In this document: positions 52,865 through 64,000 of the stretch, in pieces
Position numbering within the stretch: the first letter of the stretch is position 1
Layout of the letters: each line of letters begins with the position of its first letter
Assembly: GCA_022495995.1 (NCBI GenBank)
Contig: JAFEMH010000739.1
Span: forward strand, 124,001 to 188,000
Direction of reading: 5' to 3'
Source of the DNA: Adenophora triphylla var. japonica
Lineage: Eukaryota; Streptophyta; Magnoliopsida; Asterales; Campanulaceae
DNA: 64,000 nt
Program-made: the position numbers and the translations under genes
Notes under the pieces: model-generated
Database searches by the model: none
The model's input: only the letters and a program-made list of their open reading frames with translations
What the model was told of the DNA's origin: nothing

Positions 52865-54730
52865 CTGTAGATCAATTCAAGAAAACCCGACCCACTAAAC
52901 AAAAACAAACTCAAAATCTCCCCCAAGTCAATACCCAGATCAGATTTTGAAGAAAATCAAGAATGCCCAAATTCGATTCAATTCAATACAATTGAGGGTG
53001 GGGGGGGGGTCGTTGACTTTTTTTTGGCAATGGTGGGTGAGTGGGAGGTGGTGGGTGCTTTGCAATGATGTATTATTAGTTGAAGACTCTTTCAAAGCTC
53101 CCCAGCCTCCTTCTACCTTGAAGAAGCCTGTTTGTGTGTGTGTTTGGGCCTGTGAAACACAGAAATTACCATGGAAATTAATGGCGGGTTATTGGGTGGT
53201 TGATTATGGAAATTTGTGTGTGTGAGAAGGAAGGAAGGGAGGGAGGGAGAAAGGGTTGGGAATTTTGAGAGCGAGAAAGACGAGGGATCAAAGGACATGA
53301 ACTCCAATAGCCTTCTTTCGCGGGAGGGACAAACAAGAAAAGAAAAGAAGACATAAACAGCGTGTCGGCTACTCTGTTTTTGACCCGGCGCTTGTGGTCA
53401 ACCATTTGACCTCTGATTGTTCTCACCATTTCATTCCCGGTTTATTTCATAAAAATAAAATAAAAAGTCTTTGGTAGTTTTTTTATTCTTGAATGTAAAA
53501 AAGAAAATTAAATTGATTTTTTATCAAAAGCAAATTTGTATATATATTTTGACATTCATTTTGAAACAGAGGGGAGCAAGTATTTGGGGTCAGCGAGGAT
53601 CCGAGATTGCTCCAGCAGCCGCCTGCTGCTTGTGCTGCTACGAGTGGTTCGTCCGCCCTCCTCTCTCCTTATGCAATTGAGATCGTTGGTAAAATGTGGG
53701 ACCCATCAAGCTCAAAATCATCTCATTCGTCGAGTATCAAAATGAGTGTCGTACGTGGCCGCATCGTAGCTACCGAAAGGAGCGCGACAGGAGCAAAGAC
53801 CACATGAATAGTGCCCGTTCTGGGTCAGTGCATATATAGTGAACGCTCGATCGTCCGAGTTGAGTGGAAGGATGAAATGGACTAGCAGAGCAAAAATGTC
53901 TAAAATACCCATAAATGATCCGTTGGATGTAAACAGACGAGATTAGAAACAAACAGTCGAGATCGGATACGAATCAAACTGATGTGCAATCTAACTGCAC
54001 CTGCCTAAATCCGTTTTTTTAGGTCTGGGAAAGTGATTGTCAGGCCATTTTGAAGGAATTGATCAACTTTTTCCTTTTCTATACCAACCAACAAGAATCA
54101 TCAAGCAATTTATCTGTGTTTTCATTCTACTGAACAAGAAAAGAGATCAATGGAAGATTTAGAGGTTGTCCATTAATGCAACGGCTGAAACATATTTTAA
54201 ACCACTATGCTAAAGCTCACTAACCCAACTCACAAGTTATGTATTATTCCACAGGTTTTGTCAAGCAAAGCATAAACCCCACAAAATAAGTTACTTTCCC
54301 GTCTCGTTTCAAAATGATTGTCTATTTTAAATAAAATCTAATGCAATCGCCTATATATATAAGTATAATTTTTCAACGTGTATTTGTATGTTATAGTAGT
54401 TTATAAGGAAATATAATGATAATGGTTAGCGTACCAAGTTATATTCTCAACTAAAATTGCTAAAAAAATAATTTTTTTCAAAATATCGATTAAACAAACA
54501 AAAAATGGAGAATCAATATGAGACGGAGATCGAGTGAGAAACAAAAAAGGCGCAAAAGGAGCTCATGAGATGCTTTTAGACTGCAAGCCAAGAATAACAA
54601 AAGGGATCCTAAGCTTCACTGCCACAACTTGTAATAAAGCCCATCCTATTCCCCCTACAAATACTTCTTCCCATCACTTAACTTCATCCAGCCCTAATAT
54701 TATTTCCAAGTTTTTTTCTGCTCTGAATCA
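52865..54730. promoter_or_regulatory. Divergent intergenic region between TBC and ENODL genes
   Basis: About 1.9 kb. The TBC 5' leader probably occupies 52865-53300, with a purine-rich patch at 53225-53250. A GC-richer stretch at 53570-53780 has open frames in three phases but no recognised protein. TACAAATACTTC at about 54656 may be the ENODL TATA region. Confidence 0.4.
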
Positions 54731-55334
54731 ATAGCCACCTCCAAAAGAATAAGTCCTAGTAACAAAGCAGTTCTTGTTTTGGGTCTGTTTAGTCTTTTAC
54801 TGTTGCTTCAGAAAGCCAGCTCTTATGAGTTTAAGGTTGGAGGCTCCGGTGATTGGTCCGTTCCTTCCGATCACAATGCCGTTTATAATCAATGGGCATC
54901 ACGAAGCAGATTCCAAGTCGGAGACACTCTACGTAAGTCCCTTTACTTTTTTACTTTTTTTCTTTTTTTTTTTTGTGGATAAAAAACAGTTTATAACTTA
55001 ATCTACTGTATTTTCTGATATTGCAGTGTTCACGTACCCTGCTAATAAAGACTCAGTTCTTCAAGTAACTAAAGATAACTTTGATAACTGTAACACGAAA
55101 TCTCCTCTTGCTAGTTTCTCTGATGGCCACACGGTTTACAAGATAAAAGAATCCGGGCCCCACTATTTCATTAGCGGAGTCGAAGATCACTGCAAAAACA
55201 ATGAAAAGGTGGTGATCGTTGTGATGGCTGACCATCCGTCGCCACCTCCTCCGAATGGTGCCTCTTCAATATTCATCAGTTCTATTTGCTTGATTGGAGC
55301 TTTTGTTGGCTCTGTTTTTGTTCTAGTTTTCTAA
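54731..55334 (+). pseudogene. Early-nodulin-like phytocyanin, start codon missing
   Basis: Exons 54731-54932 and 55027-55334 (GT-AG) encode about 169 residues: a signal peptide (AVLVLGLFSLLLLLQKASS), then YEFKVGGSGDWSVPSD, WASRSRFQVGDTL and, after the intron, a phytocyanin core with DNCN and DHCKNN (the disulfide Cys pair), a short PPPP stretch and a hydrophobic GPI-type tail. The place of the blue-copper His is NKDSV, so copper binding is not expected, as in ENODL proteins. The expected initiator before AT(S)KR is ATA at 54731-54733, with an in-frame TAA at 54695 and no ATG between. Either the gene is a recent pseudogene or it uses a start I cannot see. The rest of the frame is open. Confidence 0.75.
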
Positions 55335-55857
55335 CCTTATGGTTTGCCTTCAAGAGTTGGTGTTAACTTCTTTTATTTTTTTTTTTTTTTTTGCATTTTT
55401 CTATATGATTGATCATATTGACTGGTTTTGGATTTGTTTGACCAATGTATCAGAGGAAATAAATTGTTCTTTATTGTGTGAAGTGACCATCTTCTGATTT
55501 CTTTGGTATTAGTTGTATATAGAATTTACCGTTTATTCTACTTTATAAAAAAGCATTTTACTTTACGATACAAACAATTAAACCACAGATCTTAAAAGCA
55601 TTGACAAGTCAACAGCAAACGGAGAGTAAATGATTAATCGTTTCAACCAACGGTAGGCGAGATCACATACGCAACCATGAAACTCTCATCATGATCTTAA
55701 GATGATTTCTGAAACATTGGCTGAATTCTGTAAAGCACAACTGCGAAACTTTCTAAACCGAAGAAAGATAATCGACCGTATATATTTAATGACATCGACC
55801 CCCGACAAAATGGGGGTATTGAAAAACTAATGTTCTTTATACACTGACTACTTCCTA
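55335..55857. other. Convergent 3' region between ENODL and PDI-like genes
   Basis: Holds both 3' UTRs. AATAAA at about 55459 suits the ENODL transcript. No other feature. Confidence 0.5.
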
Positions 55858-58800
55858 TCAAAAATTCTTGCCTAGTTCCACTTTTTTCACCAGTCTCAAA
55901 GTGTTGAGTAAAATCGAATCCATTATTCCCGCAACCTGTAAACAAGATGAAAAAGAACAGTATCCGTTAACAGTTAAGCAGGAATGCACAGGCAGTGTCA
56001 GACCATCGCCTACTTGCTTGAGTGGAGCTATATTACTAGTACGATCCAAATAGAGAGGGAGGAGAGAGGACCAACCGTAAAAACACCACCGATGATAGCA
56101 CAGACGTTTGTGATGAAATGAGAAAAGGATTTAGGATTTTCCGTTATCAAGACCTGATCACAAAATAATTTAGGAATATAATACAATATAAAAGGTAATA
56201 TGACCACAAAAGTTGATTCAAGTAAATTAAAAATAAAAATTAAGGGGGGCTGTAACAGAACCTGCATTGGAGACGGCTCAAAATGGAATTTTGCAGCAGG
56301 GGTTGATACAGCATGTATCAAGCTACTGTGAGCTGTGTACTCATACTCCTCTACCAGTTTATAAGACCTTGTCATCACCTCCGTCTTAACAACTTGAAGA
56401 TAATGCTCTATCTATATATATTGACAAATAAAGACTTTAATATAGTCCACTTATTTTATAAGAATGCCAGGGATTATTTATGAAAGCACAAAGCGCAGAG
56501 GGTGCTAGAAAATATACAGTGATATTTGCACTTGAGTCGACAGATTGGATGATATGTTCCTGGCCGCTCAACTTGTCATGGCTTCCACCAATGTAAGGTA
56601 GCACTCTCTTGATATCACTCATCACCCTTGGAGAGATTTTCTTACCGAAGGAAAGTTGAGAAATCACATGTGACATGTTCATCTGGGAAGCATCGAAAGA
56701 GTGGGCTCCTGAACGAGCTGAGATAACAAGGTTCCCAGGAACCTGTGCAGTAGAAGCCAAGCTACAATATTAAAACCAAACAAAAGGAGGCAGGGGAGGA
56801 GCCACATATTGTGTAAGGGGGTCAATTAACCCCCCCCCCCCCTTTAATTAAAAAAATAAAAATACTAGTGTAATTATTTTAAAATTTGGGGACGGAGGTA
56901 GTAGTACCTTTTTAACACGTACAAACCCTTCAATTCTACAACCTCCCGTCACTGGTGCAGGTCTTTTTGCATCACCTGATTTATCCTCCAGCGCAAGATT
57001 TTGAGACTCCAATGCAATAGTTGCCACCAAGTTTTCCATAGTCTGTAGGAAAGGAGACTCTTAACTTTAGTGTGCAATCTGCTCCCAGCATCGAATTGAG
57101 CAGAGAGAAAAACAATTGTGTTCAGTTAGTTATACTTTTCCTGCACTTAATTAAATGCTAGGTGCCTCATTTTCTGTTTTAAGACACTACAATGTGCATA
57201 TACGGGTCCCAAAACTTAATGTACTTCCCATACATTCTCAACTCCACACCAGATTATGTGTTTGGGGATTAAATGCAGTAAGTATATCCCTAGAATCTCA
57301 CGTACTCAAAATTATCTGAAATTAAATATAAATTGAGCTTACATTGACCAGGGAATCTGTATCTCGGTCTCCATAATATGATTCATGATCGTGGTGCCCA
57401 TGATCGTTCCTGATTCAGACAAATATCAGTTAACATGAACCAAACCAAAAGGCGGCTATAGAAATGAAATAGACAACAGCCAAAACAGAATTCATTGATA
57501 GCAGAAAATCAGTTGAAAAGCACATGAAAAATGAATAAAAGAAAATTCAAGTTTCTGGCAAACTCGAAAGTGGACCAAGTAATGATCTGGGACCTCTCTT
57601 ACAAAATTATAAATTTATAACCAACAAATTGTACAGGGAAGAGATAAAGACCTTTCAGGAAAAAAAAAAACGGCTCCAATGTCATCCGTAATGTGAAACA
57701 AAGGGTAACCGTTTACTGAAAAAAAATGTTGATTATTTTCTAGTTTATGTACTGCTTCAGAAGGTTCAAGAAATAGCCATTTATGGTATATCTTGAATTC
57801 ATCAAGCAGAGCACCCAAAATGTGTTATGCTCAATCTTGAAGTCCAAAATGGAAAATAAAAGGTCACAGGTTAACTCAATAACCTGTTTTGATTTGATCG
57901 CATTGACATTATTTGAAAAGTAAATCTGCTAGATTCAGTTTGACCTCACTACTACAGCATCAAGGACCAAAACCACAAGACACTTTTGAACAACAAACTC
58001 AAAGCTTAACATTTCACTGATAACAAAGCAAGTTTAGGAAGTTCAACCCTCTGAGTACATAATGACTTCCAGATTAACTGAAATTATGTGTAATTGTTCT
58101 CATGGGCAATACATAATATACTTAACTGGCTTAGGCCTATCATAATGGCTCTAGCTAATTCAACTGTGAGGAAGCACCATATGTTCCTGCTTAAAGCAGA
58201 GTAATCATGAAAAATTGACACCTAAAATAATGCTCACAATATGGAAAAGGCTGAAAATGCATTATAGACTTCGAACGCACCAGCTCAGAAATAACTAGAA
58301 TCATCAAGACTGACTTGGCTTGAGGAGGCTAGGATACATATAAGGAGTATTGAGAGTTGGAGGGAGACAAGAAACATAAAATTCTTTCGGGACAACATAT
58401 TTCATTAGATGATGCAGGGAAGGAAGAGAGATGTGATAGGAGGATTAAAAAAATAAAATAAAAACAAGATAGGAGAGGCATGAAACTCAAAAACATAGGT
58501 TTTATAGAGAAGACGAAGCCGAAGGAAAAGTAAAGATGCAGGTTTTCTCCATTTGTGAGGGGACTGAAAAAATGTTAACATAAAGAGATACCATTTCTGT
58601 TCAATTTACATGAATCGGGATAATCTGATAATAATTAACAGTTTTATCTTTCCAACTGACTAATAGATGCAACTTTCTTCTCCTCTCACCACTATTTGTG
58701 TCACAATTTTCCGTTGCTCGTCAAAACGACCACAAGTTCAAGACTAATTAAATGATTAAATTTGCAGCCGAATAGAAAGAGTTTGGCATCAGCATGTGAC

Positions 58801-59945
58801 AAAGAAGACAAGAACTATATGTAACTCCACAGAATTACATGCACAAGTAAACTTAAAACAATAATGGAATTCTTGAATTCAGAAGAACCCGAACAACAAA
58901 CAACAACAAACTGTGCAAACAACCAAGAGTACCTAGCGAAGCTTTAAGCGAAACTATTCTAAACTGAATTTGCCTACATATGCAGCAATAGGAAGTTAAA
59001 TCCACAAATGAAATTGATAAATTTCTAAATGGAAGATTGAGTATTAGAACTCGGTATGCATATAAGACAGTTTTCTTAAAAGCACACATCTGAATCTGGA
59101 GAACTGGGAGACATACGTTCAATAGGGATAGGAAGAAAATAAAAGCTACTTACTTGACATCAGACCCTTTACGGAAGATACGTATAGATGGGTACCCTTG
59201 TATGTGATGCCTGAAACAAGTGTTAATCAAGAACATGAAAACACATCAAAACCAACCGACTTATTACAGATAAAATGAAGCAAAGCAACCAATGAATAAT
59301 ATATACTCTTAAAGGAAAATGATATACTTTTTAAGAAATCATCTAGCACCTAAACTCTAAACATAACATTACATTTTCGAAAGGAGTTAGTATAAATTTT
59401 ACCACCCCTAACAAGATTCCTCGCTCCGCCACCCTTTTGGCCAGATTGATCCACCCAACTTAACTTTACCCTAAAAGTTGCCTTATTTTTCACAGAGACC
59501 AAGAGTGACTCTCCCTCTAAAAGTGATGGTAACATAATAGGACTCTTTTAAGTTTTTTAATAATTTACATTGATATAGAGGCAGATGAATCATATGAATT
59601 TTGTAGAAACCATACCATGTTTGATAAATTGTAAAACTATACAACAACAACAACAACAACAAAGCCTTAATCCCAAAGTGATTTGGGGTCAGCTAACATG
59701 AATCGCCGAATTGAATCGTCAATGGAGAAGTGAGAAACAAAAAAAAGTGAGTTGTCCAAAAAGTTTTTTTTTTGAAAAATAAAATAAAATGAAAAGTTGA
59801 AAAAAGATAGATTAAACATAAAAATTATATTAAAGATATAGTATGAAAGCCAAGAATATATTTAAAAGGTGTGAAAAAAAAAGAGTAACGGGAAGAAAAA
59901 TGGAAAGATTAAGAATATATAAAAAATTAAAAAATGAAAATGCAT

Positions 59946-59989
<44 letters not shown>

Positions 59990-60277
59990 TCCCTCCGTCC
60001 CATTACAAACCACAAATATTCCTTTTTGGGCGTCCCACATCAATTGATACTTACCCAAAATGGAAAAGAATATTCACTATTCCCTCCACTCATTCTCTCT
60101 CCTATCATTATTTTAATACTCACAACACCATTATAATTTACTATTTCCTCCCCCTCATTCTCTCTCCTATTTTACTTTTACACTCACAACATTCTCTCTC
60201 CACTTTTTCTCTCTCTTACCTTTCCTCTTAATATGTGTGCCATTTTTTTTGGTATCCATTGAAGTGGGACGGAGGGA

Positions 60278-60328
<51 letters not shown>

Positions 60329-60413
60329 TATACATATACATGTATACATATACATATACATATACATCTATACATGTATATATATATGTATATATATGTG
60401 TATGTATATATAA

Positions 60414-60491
<78 letters not shown>

Positions 60492-63400
60492 CAAACCCCA
60501 ATGCACATGGATTCTTTTCCTCCACTCCTCCCTATCCAATATCACATCTAAATTGTAAAACTATACCTTCTACATAAATCAGCTTCTTGAGTGCAGTCAA
60601 CCTTGCCCAAAAGAATACGTCCATCCGCTTCTGGATCATGTCTGGAAAATTTTGTTAGTGAGACTCAGTGGCTAATAACCAAAAGATTGATTGATTCATT
60701 TCAGAAATGAGATACAGTTTACATATTTATTTTTATATTTTTTCAAGAAAATAGTTATAAACTAGAAACTTCATATAGACCTTTCTCTTGTAATCTTGGC
60801 TGCTTTCTCCCATGAAGGTTTCTGATAGGAAAAAACAAATGGACCAAAATGTTAGCAAGTCCTGAATGGAAGTATAGAGCTTCCAGATGAATAAGCTTTA
60901 GTCAACTCAAACATGCATTTTATTTTAATGAGGAACAGAAGAAAAACAAATGCAGAAGAAGAGAGTAACTAAAGTGGTAGAAGTTGTTTTCTTTTTCTTT
61001 TAACTAGAACCTCCTTGGGAAAAATAAAAATACACATTCTTCGGCAGCAAAAATAAACATTCTCAAATGAAAACTACTAGCATTGCCTCTTAGCTAGATA
61101 GAATCAGAGGACGGGATTGGAAATTTGGAACAAAATAAATAATGAAGGGTATCGTGGGTAGAGTTTCTCGAAAGATGATAGATGTCCAACATTGTAAAAA
61201 ATACGACTCATAATCATGTCGAGAAACACCCCCCCCCCTCCTCTAGATCATCAGATCTAATTAGCAATAACTGAAACTGGTTTTCTGTCACACTTGTATT
61301 TTTATAAAAAATAAAAATGAAGGCTTGAACTATTGTCCAACAAGCTTCTCCCAGCTAGGGTATAAATGACCAGGCCAAGCGGAGTAGTAAATTATCAAGC
61401 TTGGCTCGATTAAGTTTTGGGCTCAAGTTCAGCTCCTATTCTTTTTCTTTTTCTGTTATCTCATAATTGACTCAAGTGTGCTTGGGTGTAGAAATACCTA
61501 GTCCCAGCTCGAGCTCGGCTCAAAAAGGTTTGTGCTCGAAAAACTATAATTTGATGCCGTAAGTGAGATCAACAGTACTTGCGCAAAAAAAAAAAAAAAA
61601 CCAGAACTGCTAGAAAAAGACTTTAACCAAAAAAATAATAGATTAACAACAATTTACATTAGCATAACCAAAAAGCAGCAGCTGGATTCAGAAAATTGTA
61701 GTTGGCCACTCTTATGTTACTATAACAAGCACCAATTTCCCCACCAACACGCATAAAATAGTTAGTTGTTACTTGCATGGTTGTCAATGGAAAGACAATT
61801 CAAACTCCACAAGAAACCTGGGTTGATATGGAAAAGAGAATATATGAATGAGTCATAGATAAGGTGTCCATAAAGGAAGGATTAAGGTTTTTCTAGGAAA
61901 AAAAAACATATTGGAGGTACAAAAGCGATTAATGAATAGTTTTGCAATAAGTTCAGTATTTTGTGAAAATCACGGTTGATTGGACAGTTATACCACATAC
62001 TCCCTCCGTCCCATCCGACTTTGGATTTTCTCTCCCGACAAGGGGATTAAGAAATACTAATATAATAAGAGAAGAGAGAATTAGTGGAGGAGGTATTGTG
62101 AGTATGAAAAGTAAATTAAGAGAGAATGAGTGGGAGAACAATAAGGGGATTGTTGTTGTGAGTATGGCAAGTGGGTCTCATTGAATAGAAAATTATATAA
62201 ACTTGCCATATTGGGACGTCCAAAGTCAAGTGGGACGCCCAAAATGGCAAATTGTCCTAAGTCGGGTGGGACGGAGGGAGTATACATTTTCTTTGCTGTC
62301 ATCATTATGAGCCAAGCAGGGCCTTGTGAGTAGTCCAATTGGAGCTAAGCTTGTTAAACATACGAGGCTAACAAGCATATCCTGTAGAGCTCAACATGTT
62401 CAGATTTGGCTTGATTTGGAAACTAAGCCTGAATTTAATCTTGAATTTGAATCATTTTTTAAGCAGACTCCAATCAACCCAGATTTTATTGAACTAGATT
62501 AAAGTTGAATCTGAGAAGATTGGCTTGATTTATAGTCATAGTCATAGTCTAAGCATGGACAAGTAGATTGCTTCAAACCTAACTCACAAAACATTGTTAA
62601 TTCTATAAAAGGGAAAAGAAGATCACCAGGCGATTACTCCAAGCACACCAGGGGGCATAGAAATTTACAACCAGTATTGAATACCTGCAAAAACAAGCGA
62701 TATAGAAGAAGAGAAACATTTGCAAAGTGTCATAAGAATGAGAAAAAAAGTAAAATCCTCCACAATTCCAATGTATAGCATCAAAACAAAGAGAATAAAA
62801 TGGCCATCAAGCAGATCTATTCCACTTACATATGAGAAATTCTATCAAAATTGCGTTCGTTTAGAACCACGGAACCTTCACCGTACTCTTCATCAACTTC
62901 ATCATCATGCTTAACTACATTCGAAATGGGTCCAGATTGAAACTCAGCGCCAGTAGGTCTTAAATTTGCATCTATTGAATACTTGCGAACTGTTTTTGTT
63001 ATGTTCAACCTATTCTGCATAAAAGAGGACACAGATTCAGGTCAATTAACTTCGTCATAACCACCATAAACACCTTCAAATGGAGAAAAGTACATGCACA
63101 ATTAAACTTTTCAAGGAAAATATCATAATACTGCAAGTGAAGACCAGAGTTGTGATGTTACTTGACTTGGAATCTGACAAGTAATTAATGGTGGCACAAT
63201 ACTATGTATTAACCATGAGGAAGCGATGTAAATGAAACAAACGGGATCATTACTTGAGAAGGATTGTTTTTCTACTCTTTGGACCACTACGATTTTCTTA
63301 TATTTATATAGTTTGGGGGTACAGAAGAAAAAGCGAAAAACAGAAAAATTGAGCTAAATTCCTATTAGGTTCCACATCTGGGATCCTTGTAAGACAGAGG

Positions 63401-64000
63401 ACACGGGGCTAGAGCGTAATCTGCAAAATGATCAGGCGTTGATCTTGAACGGTGCCTATCTTGGCCAGCTTAGTCAGCATATTGATTTCCTCCCCTATTG
63501 ACGTGGTTGACGTTCTGACCATCTGCTTCAATCATATTCTTCGGCAGTTATTTTCTATTGTAGAGGGGGGGGTAACTTTCTTTCTCAGACTCCAGATAGT
63601 CACAAAGGATATTCCAGAATCTATCTCGAACTAGATATCTCTCTGCACATGGACTGCTATCACACGGAGAAGCTTAGAAAGCTGCGTAAACTTTTATGCA
63701 TTGCACCACTATTATAAAGATGAATCTCCGTATACTTTTTACCGGATTAGTTCCGGTTGTCACGTTTTCCTCAAATTTAAAGCATGCATAATGTTGTTTT
63801 TGGTGCTTACTTAAATAAAAATAAAAATAAATGACAATTACAAACGAAAAAATTGTGTAAATAAACCTAGAATTTGTCGAACACTTGTACTATTCTCACT
63901 GTTTGATTTGGTGTGCTTAAACTGCTTTCCAACTGCTGAAAAAGGGTAATAAGCAAAAGCATTCAAGAAGATAGAAGCTTACTGTTCCCAATATATCGCT
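55858..64000 (-). CDS. PDIL5-4: Protein disulfide isomerase-like 5-4, 3' part (5' end outside window)
   Basis: Exons on the minus strand: 64000-63983 (partial, encodes SDILGT), 63014-62830, 62684-62627, 60821-60781, 60641-60567, 59210-59154, 57409-57343, 57042-56908, 56742-56518, 56411-56262, 56153-56076, 55935-55858. Phases agree and about 388 residues are encoded here. Order: [15 protein letters not shown]; a thioredoxin-fold part with [12 protein letters not shown], where the active site is C-A-W-S rather than Cxx[35 protein letters not shown]; then an ERV41/46-like luminal domain and the membrane segment [16 protein letters not shown] before [10 protein letters not shown]. Role by family: ER/early-secretory membrane protein with a thioredoxin domain. 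Introns carry MITEs and long (TA)n arrays. Appears intact. Confidence 0.93.
59641..59725 (-). mobile_element. SINE or RTE-LINE 3' tail with (TTG)n
   Basis: (CAA)n followed by AAGCCTTAATCCCAAAG and GGGGTCAGCTAACATGAATC. This phrase with a TTG-type tail is familiar from Au-like SINEs and RTE-type LINE ends in plants. Confidence 0.5.
59950..60490. repeat. Long (TA)n arrays split by a MITE
   Basis: TA arrays at 59953-59988 and 60279-60318, a (TACATA)n-like stretch at 60319-60417, then (TA)n at 60418-60487. They sit in a PDIL5-4 intron. ORFs made of Tyr-Ile repeats here are artefacts. Confidence 0.95.
59987..60280. mobile_element. Stowaway-type MITE inserted in the (TA)n array
   Basis: Ends TACTCCCTCCGTCCCATTAC and GGGACGGAGGGAGTA, with TA repeats on both sides, consistent with TA target choice. 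Confidence 0.88.
61998..62282. mobile_element. Stowaway-type MITE in PDIL5-4 intron
   Basis: Ends TACTCCCTCCGTCCCATCCG and GGGTGGGACGGAGGGAGTA. Internal GAGAGAATGAGTGGG phrase. Confidence 0.85.

Noticed and set aside
60184..60577. Overlapping ORFs rich in Tyr-Ile on both strands (also 50725-51170 and 42924-43106)
   Set aside because: They are translations of (TA)n microsatellites, apart from the real TBC exon at 50784-50947.
63420..63660. Possible captured gene fragment in the PDIL5-4 intron
   Set aside because: A 60-codon frame with some natural-looking residues, but no motif or splice borders that I can support.

Overview
This window is plant nuclear DNA: AT-rich, intron-containing genes separated by dense transposable elements, microsatellites and MITEs. 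The partial 2S albumin at the left edge and the general gene style suggest an asterid eudicot, perhaps Lamiales; that placement is an inference from remembered family resemblance, not a search.

Host genes, left to right: a 2S albumin seed-storage gene running off the left edge (1-231, -); translation initiation factor eIF1/SUI1 (9461-10391, +, four coding exons); thiamine thiazole synthase THI1/THI4 (27773-29896, +, three exons); a broken DDRGK1/UFBP1 gene whose first coding exon (33619-33743) and last exon (41380-41588) are about 7.6 kb apart with no middle exons; a COBRA-like GPI-anchored wall protein of the COBL7 type (43987-46220, +, two exons); a Rab-GAP TBC protein (52864-48082, -, twelve exons reconstructed, 442 aa); an early-nodulin-like phytocyanin that lacks an ATG (54731-55334, +); and a PDIL5-4-type protein disulfide isomerase-like gene (64000-55858, -, 5' end outside the window). 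These genes have unrelated housekeeping, seed or wall roles and do not form a pathway cluster.

The rest is mobile DNA. A mariner-like element (10977-23012) with a decayed DD39D transposase carries a second ORF on the other strand, and that ORF is interrupted by an 8.87-kb gag-only LTR retrotransposon (11425-20294). About seventeen Stowaway-type MITEs with the same TIR are scattered through the window, many inside introns. There is also a PIF/Harbinger transposase pseudogene split by a copia-like solo LTR (4445-6250), several hAT-type non-autonomous elements, a Tourist-like MITE, and recent local duplications at 23.4-27.4 kb.

The most striking structure is a near-perfect 4.8-kb palindrome (33864-38642). 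Its 2.4-kb arms each contain hAT ends, a hAT transposase C-terminus and, next to the centre, a captured kinesin motor-domain exon. It lies between the two remaining pieces of the DDRGK1 gene. If transcribed it would fold into long double-stranded RNA matching both a transposase and a host kinesin gene. Smaller hairpins sit just after splice donors in THI1 intron 1 and eIF1 intron 9501-9864.
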